A DNA stretch of 64,000 nt, taken from a bacterium (GTDB lineage: Bacteria > Myxococcota_A > Bradymonadia > UBA7976 > UBA1532). Location of the stretch: contig JAUHYW010000005.1 of assembly GCA_030426085.1 (NCBI GenBank), forward strand, positions 124,001-188,000, written 5' to 3'. Below, piece by piece: positions 10,619 through 19,293 of the stretch (the first letter of the stretch is position 1; every line of letters begins with the position of its first letter). A program made the position numbers and the translations under genes. The notes beneath the pieces are model-generated. The model saw only the letters and a program-made list of their open reading frames with translations. It did no database searches and was not told the DNA's origin.

Positions 10619-11914
10619 TCAGTGCACGCAGGCCGTGGGGCAGATCCGCAGCAGGTTCTTCTGGAAGCGCTGGAAGCCCGGCGGCCACCGCTCGGCCCCC
10701 GGCAGGGCGTCGAGCCAGCCCGGGGCGCACAGATCCGCGATCTCGAACGGCCGCCCGCGCCAGGTGCCGGCGAAGCGGATGGGCCGCAGCTCGGGGATGC
10801 ACCAATTGCGGCGCATGGTGTGCAACGCAGCGATGTTCCACAGGGTCGCCTCCACCCTCGCCTCCCGCTCGGGGCGGGCCCCGGCGCCGATCGACGCCGC
10901 GTCGATGCGCAGGTAGGGGTCGGCGCCCCGCAGGGACTCGGGCATCACGAGGCTGTTGTGGCAGCCGGCGTCGATGCGCAGGTTCGAGAGCATCGCCGCG
11001 GTGTGCTGGTACTGGACGCCGACATACGGCGTGAGCCCGTGCAGCACCCAGCCCACCGCCAGCAGCCGGGCCGCGCGGCCGGCCGACCTGCGCGGCGGGC
11101 GGCCGGCGCGCAGCAGCGGCAGCGTCCAGGCCAGCAGCGCCCCGGCGGCGACGACCTTGAGCCACGCCGCGCCGTCGGGCACGCCGCCCGCCAGCGCCGC
11201 GTCCACCGCGCCCGCGAGCAGCCCCCAGCCCAGCAGCCGCAGGGGGTGGCGCCGGGCCCGCCGCCGCAGTCGGACCCAGTCCCGGGCGGGGACCGCGGCG
11301 GCGTAGCCGATGAACATCACCCCGGCGAAGGCCGGGGCCAGGGTCACGGTCAGCGGCAGGTGGAACGCGATGCCCAGGGGCCACATCCACCGGCTGCGGC
11401 GCCAGACGGCGACCGCCAGCGCGGCCTCGGTCCCCACCGCCAACAGGGGCAGCGCGCCGTCGGGCAGCGGCAGCGCGCCCAGGGGCGGCATGCGCTCGAC
11501 CACCTGCCGCCAGGCGTGATCGGCGCAGCCGTAGGCCGGGTCGAAGAAGGTCGTGTTGAGCTTGTGCAGCGCGGCGAGGGCGTAGGTGGCGGCGGTCACC
11601 AGGCGGGCCCCGCTCAGCGCGTCGCGCCAGCCGAGGGCGCCGGCGACCCCGATGGCGGCGTAGACCGTCAGCAACGCCGACTGGGTCAGCACGTCGCGCA
11701 GCGCGAGCAGGGGCCACAGCGTGCTCGCCCCGCACAGCGCAAACGCCCACGGCGAGGGCCGGGCGAGCAGCCACAGCGCGCCGGCCAGCTCGAGCAGCGC
11801 CGGGGCGGTCCACCCGGGCTGGTCGAAGTCGGGCAGAGTCAGGTGCAGCAGCGAACCGAGCGCGAAGACCCGGGCCCACGGCGCCAGCCGGCGCGCTCGG
11901 GGGGAGGCGACCAC
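10619..11914 (-). CDS. HTTM-like multi-pass membrane protein
   Basis: A 431-residue integral membrane protein with about eight to ten hydrophobic segments. The stretch ALHKLNTTFFDPAYGCADHA with a following helix, and the late segment PYVGVQYQHTAAMLSNLRID, resemble HTTM-domain proteins (the horizontally transferred transmembrane domain related to vitamin-K-dependent gamma-carboxylase). The last 100 residues are soluble and rich in Cys/Trp (NWCIPELRP, ICPTACVH). Enzyme activity is unknown. It converges with pfkA. Confidence 0.6.
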   Translation of the reverse strand: MVASPRARRLAPWARVFALGSLLHLTLPDFDQPGWTAPALLELAGALWLLARPSPWAFALCGASTLWPLLALRDVLTQSALLTVYAAIGVAGALGWRDALSGARLVTAATYALAALHKLNTTFFDPAYGCADHAWRQVVERMPPLGALPLPDGALPLLAVGTEAALAVAVWRRSRWMWPLGIAFHLPLTVTLAPAFAGVMFIGYAAAVPARDWVRLRRRARRHPLRLLGWGLLAGAVDAALAGGVPDGAAWLKVVAAGALLAWTLPLLRAGRPPRRSAGRAARLLAVGWVLHGLTPYVGVQYQHTAAMLSNLRIDAGCHNSLVMPESLRGADPYLRIDAASIGAGARPEREARVEATLWNIAALHTMRRNWCIPELRPIRFAGTWRGRPFEIADLCAPGWLDALPGAERWPPGFQRFQKNLLRICPTACVH

Positions 11915-12013
11915 GCGACCGATATATCGCGCCGTGTATCAGGGAGCCAGGGCCGCGCCGACGGCCCGTCCGGTCTGGCGGCGTCCGCCGGCATCGATGA
12001 TGGGGAAGGCACG

Positions 12014-12535
12014 ATGTACGAGGATCAGGAGTTCATCGCGGTCGGCTGCGCGGTCGTGACGGTGTCCGACACCCGCACCCTCAAGACCGACACCTCGGGC
12101 AAGCTGGCCATCGAGCGCCTCGACGCGATGGGGCACCGGCTGGTCGCCCGCTCGATCGTGCCCGACGACAAGCGGCGCATCCAGGCGCTGGTCGCCGGCT
12201 ACGTGGCCAACCCGGAGATCGACGTGGTCGTGCTCACCGGCGGCAGCGGCATCACCCGGCGGGACGTCACCCCCGACGCGGTCGCCGCCCTCGGCACCAA
12301 GCACATCCCCGGCTTCGGCGAGCTCTTCCGCTGGCTGAGCTTCCAGGACATCGGCAGCTCGACCATCCAGTCCCGGGCGGACGCCTGGCTGTGCGAGTCG
12401 ACGCTGGTCTTCGTGCTGCCCGGGTCGAGCGGGGCGGTGGCCCTGGCGATGGACCGCATCCTCAAAGAGCAGCTCGACGTGCGCCACAAGCCGTGCAACT
12501 TCATCCAGCTCATGCCCCGGATCAAGGGCGGCTGA
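12014..12535 (+). CDS. moaB: Molybdenum cofactor biosynthesis protein B
   Basis: A 173-residue MogA/MoaB-fold protein. Molybdopterin-binding motifs are [19 protein letters not shown] (about residues 74-92) and [13 protein letters not shown] near the C-terminus. These proteins adenylylate molybdopterin before metal insertion, although in organisms with MogA the role of MoaB is uncertain. The start is ATG 12014 after a GGGGAAGG-like site. No other moa/moe gene is adjacent. It ends 3 nt before the convergent anti-sigma gene. Confidence 0.9.
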   Translation: MYEDQEFIAVGCAVVTVSDTRTLKTDTSGKLAIERLDAMGHRLVARSIVPDDKRRIQALVAGYVANPEIDVVVLTGGSGITRRDVTPDAVAALGTKHIPGFGELFRWLSFQDIGSSTIQSRADAWLCESTLVFVLPGSSGAVALAMDRILKEQLDVRHKPCNFIQLMPRIKGG

Positions 12536-12538
12536 AGC

Positions 12539-14197
12539 TCACTCCCGCTCGACCGCCTCGACCTCGTCGAAGACCGGGGCCGCCTGGGAGCGGGACTTGG
12601 GCGGCGCGGCGCGGGGGGTGTCCTTGGCCCGGTCGAGCTCCCGGCTGGTGAGGGTGGCGATGCGGTCCCGGGCCCGGTCGGCGTAGCCGCTGTCGCCGCC
12701 GGCCACCAGCCGATAGAGCTGCAGCGCCCGGTCGGTCTGGCCCAGCGCGCGGTAGCTCTCGGCGGCCTCGTACCACACCCGATCGAGCCCGCTGGCCCCC
12801 TGGTTCTCGTTGAGGAACGCCTCGTACTCCCCGACCGCCTCCCGGTGCAGGCCGCGCCCGCGCAGGATGCGGGCCCGGCTCAGACGCTCCTCGTCGCCGT
12901 CGACCGCCCGCTGCGTCTCCTCCCGCTGCTCCTCGTCCCGCGGCGTCGCGGCGGCGTCGGCCTGCAACGTGATGTCCCCGCCCGCCTCTGGCTGGGCGTT
13001 CGCCCCGACCGCCTGCCCGACCGCCTGCTCGACCACCCGCTCGGCGGGCGCCTCATCCGCCGCCGGCGCGGGCGGCGGCGGCGCGTAGCGGGTCGCGCCG
13101 CCCGCGGCCCCGCCCGTGGGCGCGTCGTCGGCCTGCTTGTCCAGCTCCGCGCCCAGGACGGCATTCTGATCGGCGTCCTCCGCGCGCGCCTGCTCGGCGT
13201 CCTCCGCCTCTTCGATCGCGACCGGCTCGATCGGCGGCGCGGCGCTCGGGGCCGGAGGCGGGGCGCTGTCGAGCAGATCGTCGATCGCGCCCTTGCCGGC
13301 CGACGTCTGCGGCTCGCGGGCGGGCTTCGGAGACGGCTTCGGCGCGCGCTTTCTCGGGGCCCGCTTCCGGGGCGGGGACTTGCGGCGCAGCTCCTCGACC
13401 GGCTCCGGCTCCGCTCGGGTGCCGCGCCGGCTGGCGCGATCGGACCGCGTCGGCTCCTCCGCCTTGCGGGCGGGCACCGGCTCGGCGGCCTTCGACTTCG
13501 CCTTCGACGGGGCCTTCTCGACCGCGGCCGGCTTCTCGTCGGCCTCGAGCAGCTTCTTGGTCTTCGCCCCGGCGGCGCGGCCGTCCCCCGGCGCCGCCAT
13601 GAGGCCGTCGAGGGTGGCCCCCTCGCCCGGCGCGGGCGTCGCCTCGCCCTCCGCCGCGTCCCCGGCCACGGTGTCGTCCGCCGGCTCGTCGGCTGCCTCG
13701 GGCGCGGCGGTCTCGGTCGCCGGGGCGACCGCGGCCGCCTTCGGCCCGCCCGGCGCCGGGGCGTCCTTGGTCACGGCCGGCGCCGAGCGCTCCGCCAACC
13801 CGGGCAGCGCCTCGTCCGGCGCCTGCTCCATGTCGGTCGACAGGCGCAGGGTCAGCCCGGCGGCGAGCACCACCAGCAGCAGCCCGGCCAGGGCCGGCAT
13901 CAGGGTGAGCTGCTCCAGCCACAGCCACAGGCGGGACGGCTTCTCGACGTCCTCCACCGCCCGGCGGGCCTCGCGGATGACGTCGTAATGGATCTGGGGG
14001 TCGGGCTCGAGCTCGGGCAGATCGGCCACGACGTCGCGGATGGCGCGCCACTCGGCCAGCCGCTCCAGGCTCTCGGGGGCCTCGGCGGCCAGCGTCTCCC
14101 GGGCGGCCGCCGCCTCCTCGGGCGGCAGCTCGTCGTAGAGCAGCGCGAGCAGCAGGTCGTCGTGGGACTTCGATTCGGGGAGTCGGTCGCGCATCAC
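12539..14197 (-). CDS. Membrane-anchored anti-sigma-like protein with TPR tail
   Basis: A 552-residue protein translated with the upstream sigma factor (4-nt overlap). Residues 1-85 are a small helical cytoplasmic domain ([37 protein letters not shown]) shaped like anti-sigma domains but without the zinc HxxxCxxC motif. One membrane helix follows ([19 protein letters not shown], about 98-116). A long low-complexity Ala/Pro/Lys/Glu region leads to a C-terminal helical repeat ([21 protein letters not shown] to [13 protein letters not shown]) that reads as TPR. Likely role: holds the sigma factor at the membrane and senses envelope state through the periplasmic TPR. Confidence 0.75.
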   Translation of the reverse strand: MMRDRLPESKSHDDLLLALLYDELPPEEAAAARETLAAEAPESLERLAEWRAIRDVVADLPELEPDPQIHYDVIREARRAVEDVEKPSRLWLWLEQLTLMPALAGLLLVVLAAGLTLRLSTDMEQAPDEALPGLAERSAPAVTKDAPAPGGPKAAAVAPATETAAPEAADEPADDTVAGDAAEGEATPAPGEGATLDGLMAAPGDGRAAGAKTKKLLEADEKPAAVEKAPSKAKSKAAEPVPARKAEEPTRSDRASRRGTRAEPEPVEELRRKSPPRKRAPRKRAPKPSPKPAREPQTSAGKGAIDDLLDSAPPPAPSAAPPIEPVAIEEAEDAEQARAEDADQNAVLGAELDKQADDAPTGGAAGGATRYAPPPPAPAADEAPAERVVEQAVGQAVGANAQPEAGGDITLQADAAATPRDEEQREETQRAVDGDEERLSRARILRGRGLHREAVGEYEAFLNENQGASGLDRVWYEAAESYRALGQTDRALQLYRLVAGGDSGYADRARDRIATLTSRELDRAKDTPRAAPPKSRSQAAPVFDEVEAVERE

Positions 14198-14871
14198 ACT
14201 CGACTCCTCGCCGGGATGGGGTCCTTCGCCCCCGGCAGCTCGCCGGCGTAATCGGCCAGGGCCAGCCGCAGGTTCTCGAGCGCGTAGCGCATCCGGCTCT
14301 TGATGGTGCCCTCCGGCGCGCCGACGACCTCGGCGATCTGCTTGAAGGGCATGCGCTGGAACTCGCGCATCACGAAGACTTCCCGCTGCTCGTCGCTCAG
14401 CTCGCCGATCGCCGCCTCGACCCGGGCCCGGATCTCCTCGGCGTCGGTCCGGCCGAACCCTTCCGGGCTGCGCCCGGCGACCTTCTCGCCGAGCACCCGC
14501 CCGTCGGGGTCGCCGCGGAACGGCTGATCGAGACTGGGATGCCGGCGGTGCTTGGCCCGTCTCAGCGCGTCGATGCTCTGGTTGCGGGCGATGGTGTACA
14601 GCCAGGTGGTGAACTTGGCCTTGGGGCTGTAGCGCTTCGCGCTCTTGACCACCCGCAGGAACGTCTCCTGGGTGAGGTCGTTGGCCAGCTCGCGGTTGCG
14701 CACGAATCGGTAGCAGTAGTTGTAGATCTTGCGCTCGTGGCGGGTGAGCAGGATCTCGAAGGCGCGGGCGTCGCCGTCCTGGTAGAGCTGCATGAGGTCC
14801 TCGTCGGTCTCATCTTCGCTCGCCGCGCCCCGCCGTCGCCGACGGAACGCCATGAGGATGAGTTGGAGCAT
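14194..14871 (-). CDS. ECF-family RNA polymerase sigma factor
   Basis: A 225-residue sigma-70 family protein. Region 2 spans about residues 34-110 (ARAFEILLTRHERKIYNYCYRF, DLTQETFLRV, FTTWLYTIARNQSIDALRR). Region 4 is near 155-205 (LSDEQREVFVMREFQRMPFKQIAEVVG, GTIKSRMRYALENLR). There is no region 1.1 or 3, so it is an extracytoplasmic-function type. The downstream overlapping gene is its probable anti-sigma partner. A perfect hairpin sits about 45 bp upstream. Confidence 0.93.
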   Translation of the reverse strand: MLQLILMAFRRRRRGAASEDETDEDLMQLYQDGDARAFEILLTRHERKIYNYCYRFVRNRELANDLTQETFLRVVKSAKRYSPKAKFTTWLYTIARNQSIDALRRAKHRRHPSLDQPFRGDPDGRVLGEKVAGRSPEGFGRTDAEEIRARVEAAIGELSDEQREVFVMREFQRMPFKQIAEVVGAPEGTIKSRMRYALENLRLALADYAGELPGAKDPIPARSRV

Positions 14872-14916
14872 GTGAAACGCTCTCCCCGCACGGGCGGACC
14901 GGTGGAATGATCCAAT

Positions 14917-14935
14917 CGGGCGAAAAATTCGCCCG
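14917..14935 (-). terminator. Perfect 8-bp stem-loop between oppF-like gene and sigma gene
   Basis: CGGGCGAA and TTCGCCCG form a perfect 8-bp stem with a 3-nt loop. It begins 15 nt past the stop of the ABC ATPase gene (read on the minus strand) and lies upstream of the sigma start. It fits a terminator of the ABC gene pair. The T-run after it is poor, so an operator for the sigma gene is possible. Confidence 0.4.
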
Positions 14936-14950
14936 CAGGTGGCGGCTATT

Positions 14951-15958
14951 CTAGCCGTCGACGCCCGCGATGCCAGCCCCCCGTGCGGGCGGGCGGGTCA
15001 CGGGCTCGTCGAGCGATACGAGGTGACAGGCGACCCGATGTCCGCCGCGGTCGACGCGCAGCGCCGGGGTCTCGACCCGACAGCGGGCCTCGGCGATCGG
15101 GCAGCGGGGGTGGAAGGCGCAGCCGCTCGGGGGGTCGAGCGGGCTGGGGGGCTCGCCGCCGAGGGCCGGCGGGTCGTCCCGTCGGCGGGGGTCGGGGGTC
15201 GGGGCCGCCGCCAGCAGCGCCCGGGTGTAGGGGTGCTTCGGCCCGGCGAAGAGCCGCTCGGCGGAGGCCAGCTCGACCACCCGCCCGAGGTACATCACCG
15301 CCACCCGGTGGCTGATCAGCTCGACGACCTTCAGGTCGTGGGCCACGAAGAGATAGGCCAGCCCCCGCTCGGCCTGGAGGTCCATCAGCAGGTTGACCAC
15401 CCCCGCCTGCACGCTGACGTCCAGCGCGCTGACCGGCTCGTCGGCCACGACCACGTCGGGGTCGAGCGCCAGGGCCCGGGCGATGCCCACCCGCTGGAGC
15501 TGCCCCCCGCTGAACGCGTGCGGCCGGCGGCGGGCGACGTCGGGGGTGAGGCCGACCCGGGCGAGCAGCTCGGCCACCCGCGCCGCTCGATGGGCCCGGT
15601 CGCCGACCCGGTGCACCCGCAGCGGCTCGGCGATGGACTCGCCCACCGTCATCCGGGGGTCGAGGCTGGCGTGCGGATCCTGGAAGATCATCGAGGTCCG
15701 CCGACGCAGCGCCTTCAGCCCCGCCGGCCGGGCGTCGGTGATGTCGTGCCCGAAGGCGAGCAGGCGCCCCCCGGCCGGCGGCTCGAGGCGCAGCATCGCC
15801 CGCCCCAGCGTCGACTTGCCGCAGCCGCTCTCGCCCACCAGCCCCAACGTCTCGCCGGGCATCAGCGCCAGGTCGACCCCGTTGACCGCCCGGACCACCG
15901 CGCCGCCCGGCGCGGGGTAGTGCACCGCCAGATCACGGGCTTCGAGCAGCGGCGTCAT
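14951..15958 (-). CDS. Oligopeptide/dipeptide ABC transporter ATPase (OppF/DppF type)
   Basis: A 335-residue ABC ATPase. Walker A is [12 protein letters not shown] near residue 40, Q-loop [18 protein letters not shown], signature [15 protein letters not shown], Walker [16 protein letters not shown] and H-loop FVAHDLKV. The C-terminal oligopeptide-transporter extension ([11 protein letters not shown], then [14 protein letters not shown] with clustered Cys) identifies the peptide/nickel family. The ATG at 15958 overlaps the end of the OppD-type gene by 4 nt. No permease or binding-protein gene is beside it. Confidence 0.88.
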   Translation of the reverse strand: MTPLLEARDLAVHYPAPGGAVVRAVNGVDLALMPGETLGLVGESGCGKSTLGRAMLRLEPPAGGRLLAFGHDITDARPAGLKALRRRTSMIFQDPHASLDPRMTVGESIAEPLRVHRVGDRAHRAARVAELLARVGLTPDVARRRPHAFSGGQLQRVGIARALALDPDVVVADEPVSALDVSVQAGVVNLLMDLQAERGLAYLFVAHDLKVVELISHRVAVMYLGRVVELASAERLFAGPKHPYTRALLAAAPTPDPRRRDDPPALGGEPPSPLDPPSGCAFHPRCPIAEARCRVETPALRVDRGGHRVACHLVSLDEPVTRPPARGAGIAGVDG

Positions 15959-16983
15959 CGGGCCACCTCGGGGCCCGAAGCCGGCGGGTGGGGGCGCAGG
16001 CAGCGCCAGCGGCGGTCGTCGGCGACCGACATCGCGACAGGGGCCGCCCGGCACTCGGGGGTGACCCGGGGGCAGCGGTCGGCGAAGCGGCAGCTCGTCG
16101 GGAAGTCGCGGGGGGCGGGCACCGCGCCGGGGATCGACCACAGGCGACCGTCGGGGCGGGGCGCCGCCGCGCCGGGCACCGCCCGCAGCAAGCCCCGGGT
16201 GTAGGGGTGACAAGCGCCGTCGAACAGCGCCTCGACCGGCGCCGCCTCCACCACCTGCCCGGCGTACATCACGATCACCCGGTCGACGTAGCGGGCCACC
16301 AGCCCCAGGTCGTGGGTGATGAGCAGCAGCCCCATCCGCCGGGCCCGCTGCGCCCGCCGCAGCAGGGCCATGATCTGAGCCTGCACCGTGACATCGAGGG
16401 CGGTGGTCGGCTCGTCGGCGATGAGCAGATCGGGGTCGCATGCCAGGGCGATGGCGATCACCACCCGCTGGCGCATGCCGCCGGACAGCTCGTGGGGCCA
16501 GGCCCGGGCCCGCTCGGCCGGCGCGGGGATGCCGACCTGCCCCAGCAGCGCCACCGCCCGCTCGGCCGCCGCCTTGCGGTCGAGCCCGGCGTGCCGCCGC
16601 AGGCGCTCGGCGATCTGCTCCCCCACCCGGTAGACCGGGTTCAGCGCGGTCATCGGATCCTGGAAGACGAAGCCCACCCGGGCCCCTCGGATGCGGCGCA
16701 GGACCCGCCCCGGGGCCCCGATCAGCTCGACCCCGTCGAAGCGCACCCCGCCGGTGACCCGGGCCGGCGGGCTGGGCAGCAGCCCCAGGATCGACTTCGC
16801 GGTGACGCTCTTGCCGCAGCCGCTCTCCCCGACGAGGGCCACCGCCTCGCCCCGGGCGACGGCGAAGCGGGCCCGGTCGACGACCGCCACCGGGCCATCG
16901 GCGGCGTCGAAGGCGATCGACAGGCCGTCGACCCGCAGCAGCGGCTCGGGGGCCTCGGCGGACGCGGGGGGTGCGGCGGTCAA
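15955..16983 (-). CDS. Oligopeptide/dipeptide ABC transporter ATPase (OppD/DppD type)
   Basis: About 342 residues. Walker A is [19 protein letters not shown]-loop [20 protein letters not shown], signature [17 protein letters not shown], Walker [17 protein letters not shown]-loop [11 protein letters not shown]. The C-terminal family extension is [14 protein letters not shown] and [14 protein letters not shown]. The start is uncertain: TTG at 16983 is proposed, just downstream of the stop of the preceding gene. The frame stays open further upstream, but that part overlaps another gene and looks like noise. With the OppF-type partner it forms the ATPase pair of a peptide importer whose membrane parts lie elsewhere. 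Confidence 0.85.
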   Translation of the reverse strand: MTAAPPASAEAPEPLLRVDGLSIAFDAADGPVAVVDRARFAVARGEAVALVGESGCGKSVTAKSILGLLPSPPARVTGGVRFDGVELIGAPGRVLRRIRGARVGFVFQDPMTALNPVYRVGEQIAERLRRHAGLDRKAAAERAVALLGQVGIPAPAERARAWPHELSGGMRQRVVIAIALACDPDLLIADEPTTALDVTVQAQIMALLRRAQRARRMGLLLITHDLGLVARYVDRVIVMYAGQVVEAAPVEALFDGACHPYTRGLLRAVPGAAAPRPDGRLWSIPGAVPAPRDFPTSCRFADRCPRVTPECRAAPVAMSVADDRRWRCLRPHPPASGPEVAR

Positions 16984-17002
16984 CTGCGCAGCCGGGGTCC
17001 GG

Positions 17003-18379
17003 TCATTCGGCGAGGGCGGCCAGCAGCTCGTCGAGGTCGACCAGCCCCCGGCGGGCGAGGTGGCGGATGAGGGCGACGAGCAGCTTCGCGGTGCCGCCCT
17101 GCGCCTCGCCCAGCGCCCGGTCGACGGCGGCGAAGACCCGATCACCGGTGCCCGCCGGGGCCCCGCCGTAGCGGTCGAGGTAGGCGCTGAGCACATGATC
17201 CGAGCCGGCCTCGCCCTCATCGGGGTCGTTGACCATGCGCTCGAGCAGCCGGCGCACATCGAGCCGATCGGTGGTCTCGCGGTCGTCGATGACCCCCTCC
17301 GGCGTCGGCGGCTCGACGTCGAACTCGAGCACCTCGCCGGCGTGGCGCGAGGTCGGCACCCGGGCCGGCGGGGGCGAGGTGCCCGGGCGGCGGCGGGGTT
17401 CGGGGCGGTTGGTGGTGCGCTCCGGGCGTCGGCGGCGGCTGCCGAGGCCCGGGGGCAGCGCCGGCAGCGGGCCGGGCGCGTTCGACGTCGAGCCCGCCGG
17501 TGACAGGTTGCCGGTCTCCGACTGGCCCCGGGGCCGCGGCCGCCGGGAGCGGCGCACGACGCCGTAGTCGCCGCCCCGACCCAGGCCCCCGGACAGCGCC
17601 AGCTCGGCCGGACCGGCCACCGAGCCCATCGCCGAGTGATCGAGGGCGTCCATCAGGTCGTCGTCCAGCCCCCGCCGCAGGGCGGTCGTCGCCCGGCTCG
17701 GCGCGGGGCGGGGCGGGGCCTCCTGGGGCAGCAGCGCCCGGGCCTCGTTCGGCTCGGCGCCGGACGGCCGCCGGGCGGGCTGGGCCACGGTCGGGCTCCG
17801 GGCGCCGACGCCGGGCTCGGTCGCCGGCCGCCGCACGGCGCGCACCGCCGGCGCGTCGGCGAAGAGGTCGGTGCTGCTCTCCACCGCCGGGTCGACGCTG
17901 GGGTGCTCGGCGCTGGGGTGCTCGGCGCTGGGCGTCTCGCCGCCGTAGAAGCGATCGATCGCCGCCCGGATGGAGCGGGCGGGGGCCAGCAGGGGCCGGA
18001 TGCGGCGCCGGGCCTCGCGGGTCACCGCCTTGATCGCCTGCACGTCGGTGGGGTTGGCCATGGCGACGTGCAGGTGCTCGCCGGTGCGGCTGCGCTCGAC
18101 CTCGATCGGGATGAGGTGATAGCGGGTGCACAGCGCCCGGGGCACCAGGGCGAGGGCCCGCTCGTCGGGCATGGCCTGCTCGAGCCCTACGCTGGGCAGG
18201 TTGAGGGCCTTGCCCACCGCCTGCAGCATCGCCTGCTCGTCGACCAGCTTGCGGGCGACGAGCACCTCGCCGAGGTCGACCGTCTGGTCGCCGAGCCCGG
18301 CGAGGACCTCGTCCAGCGCGGATCGGTCGAGCACGCCGGCCCGCACCAGGATCTCGCCGAAGCGCTGCTTCTCGTTCAA
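17003..18379 (-). CDS. Stand-alone GspE/PilB N-domain protein with disordered middle
   Basis: A 458-residue protein. Residues 1-135 match the N-terminal domain of type II secretion/type IV pilus ATPases (FGEILVRAGVLDRSALDEVLAGL, LGEVLVARKLVDEQAMLQAVGKALNLPSVGLEQ, VPRALCTRYHLIPIEVE, AMANPTDVQAIKAV). No ATPase domain follows. The middle is Pro/Arg/Ser-rich and contains a short tandem repeat. The C-terminal 90 residues form a helical domain (LDVRRLLERMVNDPDE to LVDLDELLAALAE). Such N-domains without the motor are frequent in Myxococcota; a regulatory or nucleotide-sensing (MshEN-like) role is possible but unproven. Confidence 0.7.
   Translation of the reverse strand: MNEKQRFGEILVRAGVLDRSALDEVLAGLGDQTVDLGEVLVARKLVDEQAMLQAVGKALNLPSVGLEQAMPDERALALVPRALCTRYHLIPIEVERSRTGEHLHVAMANPTDVQAIKAVTREARRRIRPLLAPARSIRAAIDRFYGGETPSAEHPSAEHPSVDPAVESSTDLFADAPAVRAVRRPATEPGVGARSPTVAQPARRPSGAEPNEARALLPQEAPPRPAPSRATTALRRGLDDDLMDALDHSAMGSVAGPAELALSGGLGRGGDYGVVRRSRRPRPRGQSETGNLSPAGSTSNAPGPLPALPPGLGSRRRRPERTTNRPEPRRRPGTSPPPARVPTSRHAGEVLEFDVEPPTPEGVIDDRETTDRLDVRRLLERMVNDPDEGEAGSDHVLSAYLDRYGGAPAGTGDRVFAAVDRALGEAQGGTAKLLVALIRHLARRGLVDLDELLAALAE
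17897..17932. repeat. 15-bp tandem repeat (2.4 copies)
   Basis: Unit GCTGGGGTGCTCGGC is repeated at 17897-17911 and 17912-17926, with a partial third copy. It lies inside the GspE N-domain gene, in frame, and gives the repeated peptide SAEHP in the disordered linker. Confidence 0.85.
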
Positions 18380-18465
18380 GGCACTCCCCCGTGGAGAACG
18401 GCTGCCATCTTAACCGGCGCATCCCGGAGGGGAAAGCTCTCGGCGCGCCCGCACCCGGCGCGGGC

Positions 18466-19293
18466 TCACAGCGCCTCGACCCGCACGCCGCGCGGCGCCT
18501 CGAGCTGGAACGCCGCCTCCGGCAGATCGGGGTTGACCGTATAGTCCACCACGGACATGTCGATGCGCAGCGCCTCGTCGGGCACCTCGAAGCGGATGCG
18601 GCGGGGGATGACCGCGTCACCGGCGCCCGAATAATCGCCGAAGCGGACCCGATAGCGCAGGGCGCCGCCGTCGAGCATGCGCAGGGCCACCACCCGCAGC
18701 GCCTCGGGCTCGAACTCCACCTGCTGCATGCGCCCCGGCCGCTCGAGCTCGAGCCGATAGGCGTTGCCCCGAGCGTTCCAGCTCACCGCCGCCCGCTCAT
18801 GGGCCATGATCGGGACCGCGCCCCGCAGGAGCGCCGAGAGCGCCTCGGGCTCGATGGCCACCGGCAGCAGGCGGGCGAGGTTCTCGGGGGTCGCCGCGCC
18901 GACGCGGAAGGTCTTGTCCTCGAGGCTGTAGATCATCAGCCGCGACCCGTCGCTGACCAGGGTCGAGAGCGGCTGACCGAAGGGGGACAGCGCGTCGATG
19001 CGCACCCGGCCCTTCTCGTCGACCGCGATGAGCTGGGTGAGCCGGACCCGCTCATCGCCCTGCCACACCTCGATCGACAGCTCGCCCGACAGCCGCTGCA
19101 CCGCCGCCGCCCGGCGCTCGACCGCCGCCAGCAGCCGGGCCGGGTCGTCGGAGTAGTCCGCCGGCGGGGGATACGTCGTCGGGCAGCCGGTCAGCAACGC
19201 CGCCGCCAGCATCAGCAGGGCTCCGCGCAGGGCGCGTCCGGTCATCGCGCCCGCCACCGCGCCCACCGTCGTCCTCATCGGCTCCGCGCTCAT
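18466..19293 (-). CDS. LolB-like outer-membrane lipoprotein
   Basis: A 275-residue lipoprotein. The signal segment LRGALLMLAAALLTGC has its lipobox Cys near residue 37. The mature part is a half-barrel-like beta fold (SGELSIEVWQGDERVRLTQLIAVDEKGRVRIDALSPFGQPLSTLVSDGSRLMIYSLEDKTF) as in LolB/DUF4292 proteins, which accept or shuttle lipoproteins. ATG 19293 overlaps the stop of the upstream TPR lipoprotein by 4 nt (a second ATG at 19278 is possible), so the two are probably co-translated and may act together in envelope assembly. Confidence 0.72.
   Translation of the reverse strand: MSAEPMRTTVGAVAGAMTGRALRGALLMLAAALLTGCPTTYPPPADYSDDPARLLAAVERRAAAVQRLSGELSIEVWQGDERVRLTQLIAVDEKGRVRIDALSPFGQPLSTLVSDGSRLMIYSLEDKTFRVGAATPENLARLLPVAIEPEALSALLRGAVPIMAHERAAVSWNARGNAYRLELERPGRMQQVEFEPEALRVVALRMLDGGALRYRVRFGDYSGAGDAVIPRRIRFEVPDEALRIDMSVVDYTVNPDLPEAAFQLEAPRGVRVEAL

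Noticed and set aside
16984-17259. N-terminal extension of the OppD-type frame
   Set aside because: It overlaps the GspE N-domain gene and reads as noise; the ABC domain starts near the proposed TTG.
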